Assembly (NCBI RefSeq): GCF_002913225.1
Contig: NZ_PPAW01000018.1
Location: forward strand, 38,066-102,065
DNA: 64,000 bases
Source of the DNA: Campylobacter concisus
Lineage (GTDB): Bacteria > Campylobacterota > Campylobacteria > Campylobacterales > Campylobacteraceae
Direction: 5' to 3'
In this document: one piece after another, positions 16,806 to 25,364 of the stretch
Numbering within the stretch: the first letter of the stretch is position 1
Layout: every line of letters begins with the position of its first letter
Made by a program: the position numbers and the translations under genes
Notes under the pieces: model-generated
Database searches by the model: none
The model's input: only the letters and a program-made list of their open reading frames with translations
Told to the model about the DNA's origin: nothing

Positions 16806-17986
16806 TAAAGTCCTAATTCTACTGCTACTTCTTTTGTTGATTTTATCATATAAGAAAAATCATCATCACTCATCCAATGATGAAACGGAAAAGAAATCAT
16901 GTTATCAAAAAAAGTATCAGAATTTGGGCAATTTGCATTACCAAATCCTAGCTTTTTATATAAAGGATAACGGTTTAGTGGACAGTATTGAACAACGCAT
17001 TTTATGCCCTTTTCATATGCTAATCGTTCCATCAGTTGATCTCTCTTATTGGCTTTAATATATGCAACCAGCAAATGATAATTATGGCTCTCATTGTCTA
17101 CTCTATGAAAAACAATACTTCTAAAATCCTTTAAATTATCTATAAAATCTACAGCTCTTTTTCTCTTAAACTCATTCATCTGATCAAGCCTATCAAGCAG
17201 TTTTGTTCCCAATGCACATTCTACTTCACCTAAACAGTAGTTGTTTGGCATCAAATCTATACCATTTAAATTTGGGATATCAACATTACCCATTGCTGGT
17301 TTCCAGTATTCTTTTCTTTCACCTTCAAAAGCGCAATGTCCGTTATGCCTCAACATTGGAATTATATCGGCATATTTTTTATCCTTAACTGCTATAATCC
17401 CGCCTTCTCCAAGTGTTGTAATATTTTTATGTGAATGAAATGAAAAAATACTAAAATCACCAAAAGTTCCAGCTTTTTTACCATGTATTTCAGTCCCCAT
17501 TGCTTGAGCAACATCTTCAATTAATAAAATATTGTTTTCTTTTGCAAACTTGGCAATTTCTTCAATATCTGGGATCATAAAACCATAAAGATGAACGACA
17601 ACTATTACTTTAGTATTTTTAGTAACACATTTTTTTATATTTTTTAAATTTACAACTCTAGTATCTAAGTCTATATCACACCAAACAACTTTTGCCCCTT
17701 TTTTAATAAAAGGATAAACGCTAGAAGTAAATGTATGAGACGGAACAATAATTTCATCATTTTCTTTAAACAAACAAAGCTGAGCAGCCAGTTCAAGAGC
17801 TGCGGTAGCATTACAAACACTAAATGCAAAATCATTTCCATTATACTCACAAAATGCTTTCTCGAATTTATCCCTATATATTCCTTGAGTAAGCGGATCC
17901 GCATCTTGCATAGTTTCCAAAACAACATTTAACTCTTCTTTAGTATACTTGTGGCCAGTCCCACTAAAATTTATTTTAAAATCCAT
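16805..17986 (-). CDS. KdnA-like DegT-family aminotransferase
   Basis: A 393-aa PLP-dependent aminotransferase. It begins GTGHKYTKEELNVVLETMQDADPLTQG and has ATAALELAAQL, IIVPSHTFTSSVYPF, LLIEDVAQAMGTE and FSFHSHKNITTLGEGG, with the PLP lysine in SHKN. The N-terminal pattern and the neighbouring KdnB-like dehydrogenase resemble KdnA of Shewanella, which makes 8-amino-3,8-dideoxy-manno-octulosonate (Kdo8N) from the C8 aldehyde of Kdo. This assignment rests on recollection of the family, not a search. Another aldehyde-bearing sugar acid is possible. Stop and next start overlap by one base (TAATG). Confidence 0.7.
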   Translation of the reverse strand: MDFKINFSGTGHKYTKEELNVVLETMQDADPLTQGIYRDKFEKAFCEYNGNDFAFSVCNATAALELAAQLCLFKENDEIIVPSHTFTSSVYPFIKKGAKVVWCDIDLDTRVVNLKNIKKCVTKNTKVIVVVHLYGFMIPDIEEIAKFAKENNILLIEDVAQAMGTEIHGKKAGTFGDFSIFSFHSHKNITTLGEGGIIAVKDKKYADIIPMLRHNGHCAFEGERKEYWKPAMGNVDIPNLNGIDLMPNNYCLGEVECALGTKLLDRLDQMNEFKRKRAVDFIDNLKDFRSIVFHRVDNESHNYHLLVAYIKANKRDQLMERLAYEKGIKCVVQYCPLNRYPLYKKLGFGNANCPNSDTFFDNMISFPFHHWMSDDDFSYMIKSTKEVAVELGL

Positions 17987-18060
17987 AATATTGTCTCAAC
18001 TTTCTATATCGCATACTCTATATAAAAATATTTATAGGAGTAAATATCATTAAAGCAAAA

Positions 18061-18696
18061 TCAAAAATATTGTTTTGACTTAGCAAAAACAATTACAGAC
18101 TTTTGCACACTAAGGCTAACATGTTCTACAATTTCAAAATAATATCTTATACTATCCAACAATTCGGATTCGCTTTTGACAAATCCTATTGGATCATTTG
18201 GCAAATATAGACTTATCATAAAATACTCACTGACTTCAGATATCTCTTTTAGCAATTCTTTATAATTTGAAAAATAAGAAAAAGCCTCGCTTGAAAATAC
18301 TAAGTCTAATTTACCCCCCCCCCTGCAAATGCCTCTTGTTAATATCAAATCAGAAAAAGCTCCTATATTATTTATGTCACGCACAACAAAATCGATATCG
18401 CTAAACCTTTCTTTTGCAACATCTATGGCAGTTTGAGATATATCTATGCCCAAGCAAGTATTGTTTTTTTTCTTTAAAATATGTGTTAGAGCCCCTTTAC
18501 CACAGCCAATATCTACTATAGTATTAAAATTATACTGATTTAAAATTTCTAAACATATCTTACGCTGTAATTGCCTACTATCATCTTGATGCCATGAATC
18601 AAATTTCTCAATAGACTCATGTGCATACATATTTTCAAAATCACCTATAAAAGTGCGCTTTTCTACATCAAAAACATACTTATGATACTTTGCCAT
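18061..18696 (-). CDS. Class I SAM-dependent methyltransferase with G10 tract
   Basis: A 211-aa methyltransferase. The SAM motif is TIVDIGCGKGALTHIL around residues 58-73, followed by LGIDISQTAID. The acceptor-side motif DLVFSSEAFSYF comes just after a run of ten G encoding Arg-Gly-Gly-Gly at about residue 124. The frame is open with G10, so the gene is currently on; slippage would truncate it within the catalytic domain. It sits between the KdnB-like and KdnA-like genes and overlaps the former by one base. Confidence 0.78.
   Translation of the reverse strand: MAKYHKYVFDVEKRTFIGDFENMYAHESIEKFDSWHQDDSRQLQRKICLEILNQYNFNTIVDIGCGKGALTHILKKKNNTCLGIDISQTAIDVAKERFSDIDFVVRDINNIGAFSDLILTRGICRGGGKLDLVFSSEAFSYFSNYKELLKEISEVSEYFMISLYLPNDPIGFVKSESELLDSIRYYFEIVEHVSLSVQKSVIVFAKSKQYF
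18314..18323 (-). repeat. Poly-G tract (G10) inside methyltransferase gene
   Basis: Ten C on the plus strand, G10 in coding direction (AGG GGG GGG GGT). It is the longest of the three G tracts in this operon and a likely contingency site. Confidence 0.88.
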
Positions 18697-19772
18697 TACA
18701 TTTTCCTAAATATTTCTTTTACTTTTTCAAAAGTCAAAATATTTTTAAATCGATCCCCTAAGGCATTATTTAATGGCTTTTCATGAATTATAGTTGATAC
18801 ATAAAGCTTTTTGTATATATCTTCAGAAACACTACTGGCAATTCCTCTAGGAATACTAACATTTTGTTTTTTTGCCATCGTCCAAAATTCTTCCAGTTCA
18901 TTTGGATAAAATTCATCCATTGCAGTCATTGCAATACAGTTTCCAATGCAATGATGTGTATCAAAAACAACACTAAGACCAGCAGAAAATGGATGAACTA
19001 ATCCTACATAACTATTTGCTATCGCACATCCACCAAGGTATGAAGCAACCATTAATTTTTCCCTATTTTCATCACTCATCATATCTTTACTTAAAAATAT
19101 TTCTCTACATAAATTTATGGCTTGATGAGAAAAGGCATCACCTATTGCATTACGATAACTACCATTTAGTGATTCAATACAGTGCAAATAAGTATCCATT
19201 CCAGTATAAAAATACTGATCTCTTGGTACACTTTTTGTTAAATTAGGATCTAAAATAAGTTGATCATATATGGTAAAATCGCTATTCATTCCAAGTTTTA
19301 AACCATTTTCAGGATTTGTCATAACACAAGTTCTACTAGCTTCAGCCCCAGTGCCAGAAATTGTTGGTATACCTATCTTATAAATAGCTTGATTTTTTAC
19401 TAAATCCCATCCCTGGTAGTCCTCGGCATTTCCTGGATTTTTTAATAAATTTGCTATTGCTTTTCCAGTATCTAGAGTACAACCACCACCCAATGATACA
19501 ATTGCTTTTGGATTTATTTTATTTTTTACAAGCAAATTATCTCTTAAAAGATTAATACCTTTAGTTTTAGGTTCATCCTTTGTCTGAACAAAGAAAATTT
19601 CATCTTTATTTGCTATAGGCAAATTTTCTAAAATTTGATTGCCTTTAAAATATTCATCAATAAAATACACAACATAATTATCACCTTCGGCTCTAGTATC
19701 TAAAATTGATTTCAAATTAGAAATAGATCCTTTGCCAAATATATATCTTAAAACATTTTTTGAATTATTCAT
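18696..19772 (-). CDS. KdnB-like iron-containing alcohol dehydrogenase
   Basis: A 358-aa group III (iron-dependent) alcohol dehydrogenase. The nucleotide-binding motif SLGGGCTLDTGKA is at about residues 93-105. Metal-ligand regions are GMDTYLHCIESLNG and LVHPFSAGLSVVF-THHCIGN, with the expected His residues. It resembles KdnB, the Kdo 8-oxidase that supplies the aldehyde to KdnA, and the KdnA-like gene is two genes downstream. It is the first gene of the glycan operon, starting 5 bases after the argS stop, so it may be read from the argS transcript. Substrate is inference. Confidence 0.7.
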   Translation of the reverse strand: MNNSKNVLRYIFGKGSISNLKSILDTRAEGDNYVVYFIDEYFKGNQILENLPIANKDEIFFVQTKDEPKTKGINLLRDNLLVKNKINPKAIVSLGGGCTLDTGKAIANLLKNPGNAEDYQGWDLVKNQAIYKIGIPTISGTGAEASRTCVMTNPENGLKLGMNSDFTIYDQLILDPNLTKSVPRDQYFYTGMDTYLHCIESLNGSYRNAIGDAFSHQAINLCREIFLSKDMMSDENREKLMVASYLGGCAIANSYVGLVHPFSAGLSVVFDTHHCIGNCIAMTAMDEFYPNELEEFWTMAKKQNVSIPRGIASSVSEDIYKKLYVSTIIHEKPLNNALGDRFKNILTFEKVKEIFRKM

Positions 19773-19777
19773 GCTGA

Positions 19778-21361
19778 TTACATCCTATCTTTAGCTGTGA
19801 TTCCCATTATATTAAATGCTGTTTTTATAGAGACAGCGACGACTGCAAAGACTTTTAGCAAGTTATCTTCATTTTCATTTCCAACCACGCGGTTTTCATT
19901 ATAAAATTTATGAAAGCTAGCAGCCAGCGACTTTAGATAGTCTGGTATTTTTTGAAGCTGCCTTGAAGCAAAAGCATCCTCTAAAATTTCAGGCAATATA
20001 AGCGCTTCGAAAAGTAAATTTTTAGCATTTTCATCTAGGCATTCAAAGTCCGCATTTATCACATCACTAACGTTTTTTTCAGCCTTTGCAAAGATCTGAT
20101 TTATCCTAGCGTGAGCATAGTTTATATAAAAAATAGGGTTTGAACTATCCTCTTTTTTAAGCTCATCTATGTCAAATTCTAAACTACTTGTGTTTGCCTT
20201 GCTTATAAAGATAAATCTAAGCGCCTCAGCACCGATCTCGCTTGCGATATCACTCATAAGCACGGCATTGCCAGCACGCTTACTCATTTTGTATGGCTTA
20301 CCCTCTTTTAGCAGGCTAACCATCTGCATAAGTATCACTTCAAGCTTGTTTTCGTCGTACCCAAGGAAATTTATCGCAGCCTTTAGCCTTGCGATATATC
20401 CGTGGTGATCCGCACCCCAAATGTTTATATAGTGGTCAAAATTTTTCTCAAATTTAGCGTTATGATAGATGATATCGCCAGCTAAATATGTCGGTCTGCC
20501 GTCATTTCTAACCACAACCCTATCGTTATCGTCGCCAAGCGTGGTAGAAGCGATATAGATGGCACCCTCTTTTTCATACATTTGATTTGAGAGTTTTAGC
20601 TTTTCTATAGTTGGCACAAGATGGCCATAAAGGGCCTTTTCGCTAGCCCAGCTCTCTATAAATATCCCGACATCAGCCAAGTCTTTTTTGATGATCTCAA
20701 GCACGATATCCTTGCCAAACTCGGCAAGCTCAAGGTTTCTGCTCTCGTCATAAAAAATTTCCTTGCCAAATTTCTCATTTGCAAGCTTAGCAATATCTAA
20801 AATATAATCCCCACGGTAGTATTTCTCTGGATAGACGACACTTTCGTTAAAAAGCTGCTCTTTGGCCGCGAGAGATATCGAAGTGCCAAGCAGATCTATT
20901 TGATTGCCCGCATCGTTTATGTAGTATTCTGTTGAGATGGCGTAGCCAAGTCTTTTGCCAAGTCTAGCTAAAGTATCGCCATAAACTGCGCCTCTAACGT
21001 GCCCGATGTGAAGCGGTCCAGTTGGATTTGCGCTGATGTATTCTATTAAATAGCTATCTTTTTTTACATCTTCTTTTGTAAAATTTTCACTATCTAGCAA
21101 AATTTGCTTTGAAATTTCATCTAAAAATTCACTCTTAAGCTTGAAATTTAAGTAGCCATTTACCGCACTAGCTTCAACTATCTTGCTGTCACTAAATTTA
21201 TCAGCAAACTCGCTAGCTATCATAGCCGGCGACTTTCTTAGCTCCTTTGCAAGGCTAAAAAGCGGCGTCGCATAGTGGGCTAAATTTTTATCCTTTGGCT
21301 TCTCAAGCACAAATTCACGCTCTAAAACCTTTGAAATTTCAGCTTTTATTTTATTTTTCAA
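19778..21361 (-). CDS. argS: Arginyl-tRNA synthetase ArgS
   Basis: A 527-aa class I aminoacyl-tRNA synthetase that charges tRNA-Arg. The HIGH-type motif is SANPTGPLHIGHVRGA near residue 115 and the KMSKS-type motif is YKMSKRAGN near residue 345. The C-terminal anticodon-binding domain contains INYAHARINQI. The order argS-tatA-gmk-chePep is the campylobacter/helicobacter arrangement. Confidence 0.97.
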   Translation of the reverse strand: MKNKIKAEISKVLEREFVLEKPKDKNLAHYATPLFSLAKELRKSPAMIASEFADKFSDSKIVEASAVNGYLNFKLKSEFLDEISKQILLDSENFTKEDVKKDSYLIEYISANPTGPLHIGHVRGAVYGDTLARLGKRLGYAISTEYYINDAGNQIDLLGTSISLAAKEQLFNESVVYPEKYYRGDYILDIAKLANEKFGKEIFYDESRNLELAEFGKDIVLEIIKKDLADVGIFIESWASEKALYGHLVPTIEKLKLSNQMYEKEGAIYIASTTLGDDNDRVVVRNDGRPTYLAGDIIYHNAKFEKNFDHYINIWGADHHGYIARLKAAINFLGYDENKLEVILMQMVSLLKEGKPYKMSKRAGNAVLMSDIASEIGAEALRFIFISKANTSSLEFDIDELKKEDSSNPIFYINYAHARINQIFAKAEKNVSDVINADFECLDENAKNLLFEALILPEILEDAFASRQLQKIPDYLKSLAASFHKFYNENRVVGNENEDNLLKVFAVVAVSIKTAFNIMGITAKDRM

Positions 21362-21370
21362 CTCTAAAAC

Positions 21371-21592
21371 CTATGCGTTTTTAGTTGTTTCTTCTATCTT
21401 TTGACTAGTAGCACTATCTTCTTTATGCTCGACTTTTTCGCTCTTTTCAGAGGTTGTGTCTTCCATCTCGGCTTTAAAAGTCTTTATGCCCTTACCTAGT
21501 CCTTTTGCAAGCTCTGGGATCTTCTTTGCTCCAAAAAGTAATACAATGATCGCTAAAACGATCAACCAGTGGCCAATACTAAAAGAACCCAT
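21371..21592 (-). CDS. tatA: Twin-arginine translocase subunit TatA
   Basis: A 73-aa TatA protein with one N-terminal membrane helix ([37 protein letters not shown]), the [10 protein letters not shown] hinge, an amphipathic helix and a charged tail. It forms the pore of the Tat export system for folded proteins. It lies 9 bases before argS in the same direction. Confidence 0.95.
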   Translation of the reverse strand: MGSFSIGHWLIVLAIIVLLFGAKKIPELAKGLGKGIKTFKAEMEDTTSEKSEKVEHKEDSATSQKIEETTKNA

Positions 21593-21643
21593 CTTTTCTC
21601 CTTATCAAATTTTCTCAAAATATTATCATAAATTCCTGAATTT

Positions 21644-22255
21644 CTAACAATCTATCCACTCGTCGATGACGTTTCTTAAGTTAATCTTAGCACTTTTTAA
21701 CCTCATCGCCCGAAGGATTGATTTTAGCCCTTTATAGCTCTTTTCTATATCATCATTTACTAAAAAATAATCATACTCTAAAATATGCTCCATCTCGCCA
21801 ACTGCGTTCATTAAGCGATTTTCTATCGTCTCGTCACTATCTGTTCCGCGGTTTTTCAAGCGCCTTTTTAGCTCTTTTTTATTCGCAGTTGTTATAAAAA
21901 CTGAAGTGATGTAGCTTTTAAATTTCTCAAGTGCGATGTGAAAGCCCTGCACATCGATGTCAAATATCACTATTTTTCCAGCTTCAAGTGCTGCTAAAAC
22001 TGGCTTTAAGCTCGTACCATAGTAGTTTTTATGCACCTGTGCCCACTCTAAAAACTCGCCCTTTTCTATGCCGCTTTTAAATTCATCTTCTTTTATAAAA
22101 TAATAATCCACCCCATCAACTTCGCCTTCTCTTTTGGCTCTTGTCGTGCTTGATATAGAAAAATATAGGTCTTTCTCTTCCTTTAAAAGACGGCCCAAAA
22201 GCGTGCTTTTGCCGCTTCCACTAGGCCCTGAAACTACTAAAATTTGTCCTTGCAA
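21644..22255 (-). CDS. gmk: Guanylate kinase Gmk
   Basis: A 203-aa enzyme that phosphorylates GMP to GDP. P-loop VVSGPSGSGKSTLL at residues 6-19. GMP-binding region SISSTTRAKREGEVDGVDYYFI and EWAQVHKNYYGTS. It begins immediately after the chePep stop (adjacent bases), consistent with cotranscription. Confidence 0.96.
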   Translation of the reverse strand: MQGQILVVSGPSGSGKSTLLGRLLKEEKDLYFSISSTTRAKREGEVDGVDYYFIKEDEFKSGIEKGEFLEWAQVHKNYYGTSLKPVLAALEAGKIVIFDIDVQGFHIALEKFKSYITSVFITTANKKELKRRLKNRGTDSDETIENRLMNAVGEMEHILEYDYFLVNDDIEKSYKGLKSILRAMRLKSAKINLRNVIDEWIDC

Positions 22256-23815
22256 CTACTTTTCCTCGAAACTTATATTTATCTTGATGTTCATATCTTT
22301 TAGCACATCTCTTAGCGAGCTCTCATTTAGCGACTCGTGGACGTGTTTTGTGATCTTTTTAGTTAGCTCTTCTTTATAGTCTTCTTTTGCATTATTTTTT
22401 GAGCTTGTTTGAGGTATATCTTTTAGTCCAAATGCCGCTAACATCGTGTTTTCATCTATATCATCTATCGATGCCACGTCAAAATTTAACTCACTTGATG
22501 CCGCGTCTTTGCTCTCTTCTTGTGCGTTTTCTTCTTGAGCATTTTCTTCTTCAAAGGTTTCATCTACTAGACCTAGATCCTCTTTGGCTTCTGGCTCACT
22601 CACATCTTCTAGCTCTTCTACTGACATCTCATTAGAAGCATTTTCACTCTGACTAGACTCTAAATTTTCTAGCTCCTCGCTTGAAATTTCATCCAAAGCC
22701 TCTTCTTCTATATCTTCTTCTGCTTTTTCATCATCTACTTGAATTTGCTCTTCATCAGCCTCAGAGATCTCATCTAAATTCTCATCATCTTTAGGCTCAT
22801 ATTCTAAATTTGCCTCATTTTCAAGGCTATCTTCATCATCAAATTTAGCTAGATCATCTATATTTAGCTCTTCTTGCTCCAAATTTTGAACATCTAGCTC
22901 AGTATCGTTTAAATTTTTATTTTCCTCGTCAGACTCTTCACTATTTAGCTCTTCATCAAGCGAATCAATCTCACTAAGCTCAAATTTACTCTGATCTATC
23001 TCGTCAAGCTCGCTACCAGTGTTCTCTTCATCAACCAAGCCTGCAACGTCATTTTGACTAATAATATCATCTAAATTTTTATTTAGCTCTTCATCTGCTT
23101 CAGACTCTTCTGGCATATTTTCTATCTCATCAACAAGCGCGCTAAGCTCTGCTAGATCGCCATCTTTGCTCTCTTCGCTCTCATTTGCATCACTTATCGC
23201 TTCGCTAGTCTCTTCATCCACGCTCTCATCAGCAAGGTCTTCGCTAGCAAGCTCTTGCAGGTCCTCAAGCTCTTCTAAAGACTCCACATCGCTAGCTTCA
23301 TCTTCCTCTTGCAAGTCACTCTCGTTAATCTCCTCACTTGGGCTGTCTATGCCACTTTCTAAAAGCTCTTTATCAAGATCTGCGAAATTTTCTAAATTTG
23401 TATCGATATCAGGCAGCTTAAACCCTGACATCTCGTCAAAATTTATAGCCTCGTCGCTAAAATCACCAAAGTCGCTTTCGCCCTGCTCACTAGCATTTTG
23501 CTCGGTAGCTGGCTCATCTTTTGGGATATTTTGCTCAAAAACACTTATAAATTCAGTCGGTAAAAATGGTTTTTCAAGCATCAAAGTAGCAAATTCTGGT
23601 TTGCTCTCGCCACGACTTGCTAGATACATCACCTTTTTATCTGTAGCTAGCTCGCTACTATCCACGTCACTGTCGATTATGATAAAGTCAAACTGAGCAT
23701 CGTCAAATCCATTTAGATCCTCAAATTCGCTATATTCTGTGCCGATTTTATTCAGACTTAAAGTTATCAGACGTGAAACTGCTGGATTTTTATTTATAAG
23801 AGCAACTTTCATCAT
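22256..23815 (-). CDS. chePep: ChePep-like highly acidic chemotaxis protein
   Basis: A 519-aa very acidic protein. Residues 1 to about 105 resemble a response-regulator receiver domain (VALINKNPAVSRLI, DFIIIDSDVD, LEKPFLPTEF). Residues about 110-470 are a low-complexity Glu/Asp/Ser-rich region, and a conserved basic/helical tail ends the protein (EELTKKITKHVHESLNESSLRDVLKDM). Position between gmk and fliR and composition match the poly-E-rich HP0322 (ChePep) of Helicobacter pylori and the 'highly acidic protein' of C. jejuni. ChePep is an epsilonproteobacterial regulator of chemotaxis located at the flagellar pole. Confidence 0.82.
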   Translation of the reverse strand: MMKVALINKNPAVSRLITLSLNKIGTEYSEFEDLNGFDDAQFDFIIIDSDVDSSELATDKKVMYLASRGESKPEFATLMLEKPFLPTEFISVFEQNIPKDEPATEQNASEQGESDFGDFSDEAINFDEMSGFKLPDIDTNLENFADLDKELLESGIDSPSEEINESDLQEEDEASDVESLEELEDLQELASEDLADESVDEETSEAISDANESEESKDGDLAELSALVDEIENMPEESEADEELNKNLDDIISQNDVAGLVDEENTGSELDEIDQSKFELSEIDSLDEELNSEESDEENKNLNDTELDVQNLEQEELNIDDLAKFDDEDSLENEANLEYEPKDDENLDEISEADEEQIQVDDEKAEEDIEEEALDEISSEELENLESSQSENASNEMSVEELEDVSEPEAKEDLGLVDETFEEENAQEENAQEESKDAASSELNFDVASIDDIDENTMLAAFGLKDIPQTSSKNNAKEDYKEELTKKITKHVHESLNESSLRDVLKDMNIKINISFEEK

Positions 23816-23868
23816 CCCTCCTTGTAATAGTAAAAGCCTATTCTATGATAAATTTCATTGCTATTTTC

Positions 23869-24630
23869 TTAAAAAAACAGAGCTGGCAGATCATTTATCA
23901 CTTTTAAAAGTAGGTCGCTCATTATCTTCATAATGCCTGCTAAAATGGCTATCAAAACAGAAAATCCGATCGTCACTTTGATAGGATAGCCGATGACTAG
24001 TAGGTTAAACTGCGGCATCGTCTTCATGAGCATGCCAAAAATGGAGTCTGAGAGCAAAGAGAGGGCGATGATCGGAAATGACATGATAAAGCCAAACATA
24101 AACAAATTTGTAAATAAATTTATCGCATAGCTCATGATGCCAGGGCGCGGATAAAAGTCTCCAAGAGGCACCACTGCAAGAGAGCTAGCGTAAAACTGAA
24201 GGAGTAAATGATGACCGTCAAACGCCAAAAATGTTAGCAGTGCGATGAAATTTATAACGTTTGCTATGACTGGAGAGTTTGTGCCAGTTTGTGGGTCAAG
24301 CACCGACGCCATCGAAAAGCCCATGACCATGGAAATTTGCTCGCCTGCCATTTGAAGCGTGGCAAAGATGATGGTTAGCATAAGTCCTGCACTAAGACCC
24401 AGCATGACCTCGCCAAGTATCTCACCGACTAGGAAATTTATAGAGTTTTCATGAGCTTTTGAGAGAGGAAAAAGCACGACACAAAGAACAAAAACTAAAA
24501 GCGTTTTTACGCTAAGAGGAATTTGATTGTGCGAATAAAATGGGAAAAAAACGATGAGACCACTTAGGCGTGCAAATAAAAGCATAAAAACTATGGTCTT
24601 ATCAGCTCCAAAAAATTCTACTAGTTCCAT
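23869..24630 (-). CDS. fliR: Flagellar export protein FliR
   Basis: A 253-aa inner-membrane component of the flagellar type III export gate. Six hydrophobic segments and family motifs are visible: RLSGLIVFFPFYS, AGEQISMVMGFSMASVLDPQTG and FIMSFPIIALSLLSD-FGMLMKTMPQFNLLVIGYPIK. Length is normal for FliR. It lies upstream of chePep on the same strand. Confidence 0.95.
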   Translation of the reverse strand: MELVEFFGADKTIVFMLLFARLSGLIVFFPFYSHNQIPLSVKTLLVFVLCVVLFPLSKAHENSINFLVGEILGEVMLGLSAGLMLTIIFATLQMAGEQISMVMGFSMASVLDPQTGTNSPVIANVINFIALLTFLAFDGHHLLLQFYASSLAVVPLGDFYPRPGIMSYAINLFTNLFMFGFIMSFPIIALSLLSDSIFGMLMKTMPQFNLLVIGYPIKVTIGFSVLIAILAGIMKIMSDLLLKVINDLPALFF

Positions 24631-24719
24631 TTTGCTCTTTTAAATTTTTTGTTAATTTTACAAAATTTTACTTTGTTTTTAAATTTATGTGGTCGTTTTT
24701 AGAAATTTGAAGCTAAATT

Positions 24720-25364
24720 TTAAGAAATTTGCACAAGCTCTTTGTTCTCAAGCTTGTATGAGTTATCGCATTTCGCGGCTAGGTCGTTGTCGTGAGTGAC
24801 TAGAACAAGGGCAGCGTTATTTTCATTTATGTAGTCAAATAAAACTTGCATCACTTCATTTGCCGTTTGCTTATCAAGGTTGCCCGTTGGCTCGTCTGCA
24901 AAGATGATCTTTGGCTTTTTAGTAAGCACTCTAGCTATGCTGACACGCTGCTGCTGACCTCCACTTAGCTCGCCAACTTTTTGATTTATCACACTTGAAA
25001 TTTTAAGCGCTTCAAGATCATTTTTTTCTATATTTTCGCCAGATAAGATGCTTGCAAGCTCGATATTTTCATAAGCGCTAAAACCTTTAAAAAGATAGTG
25101 CGACTGAAAAATAATGCCAAAATGAAGCCTTCTAATAGCCAAAAGCTCGTTTTGAGAAAGCTCATAGATCGATCTATCTTGATAGATGACCTCACCAAAA
25201 TTTGGTTTTAAGAGTGTTGAAAGTATGTGTAAAAGCGTTGATTTGCCACAACCGCTAACGCCGGTTATCGCGATGCTTTGTTTTTGATTGAGAGTTAAAT
25301 TTATATTGTTAAAGAGCGTATAATCATACGCAAAGCCTAGATTAGACGCTCTTAAAATTTCCAT
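24720..25364 (-). CDS. ABC transporter ATP-binding protein (LolD/FtsE-like)
   Basis: A 214-aa ATPase. Walker A is TGVSGCGKSTLLH (about residue 35), Q-loop IIFQSHYLFKGFSA, ABC signature LSGGQQQRVSIARVL and Walker B KIIFADEPTGNLDKQT. Single-domain size and sequence match the LolD/MacB/FtsE subfamily that drives FtsX-like permeases; the permease is not in this window. Its ATG overlaps the tsf stop. Its position between tsf and fliR matches the C. jejuni gene order. Confidence 0.88.
   Translation of the reverse strand: MEILRASNLGFAYDYTLFNNINLTLNQKQSIAITGVSGCGKSTLLHILSTLLKPNFGEVIYQDRSIYELSQNELLAIRRLHFGIIFQSHYLFKGFSAYENIELASILSGENIEKNDLEALKISSVINQKVGELSGGQQQRVSIARVLTKKPKIIFADEPTGNLDKQTANEVMQVLFDYINENNAALVLVTHDNDLAAKCDNSYKLENKELVQIS

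Noticed and set aside
22387..23696. Ser/Leu-rich plus-strand frames opposite chePep
   Set aside because: They arise from the Glu/Asp codon repeats of chePep read in the other direction.
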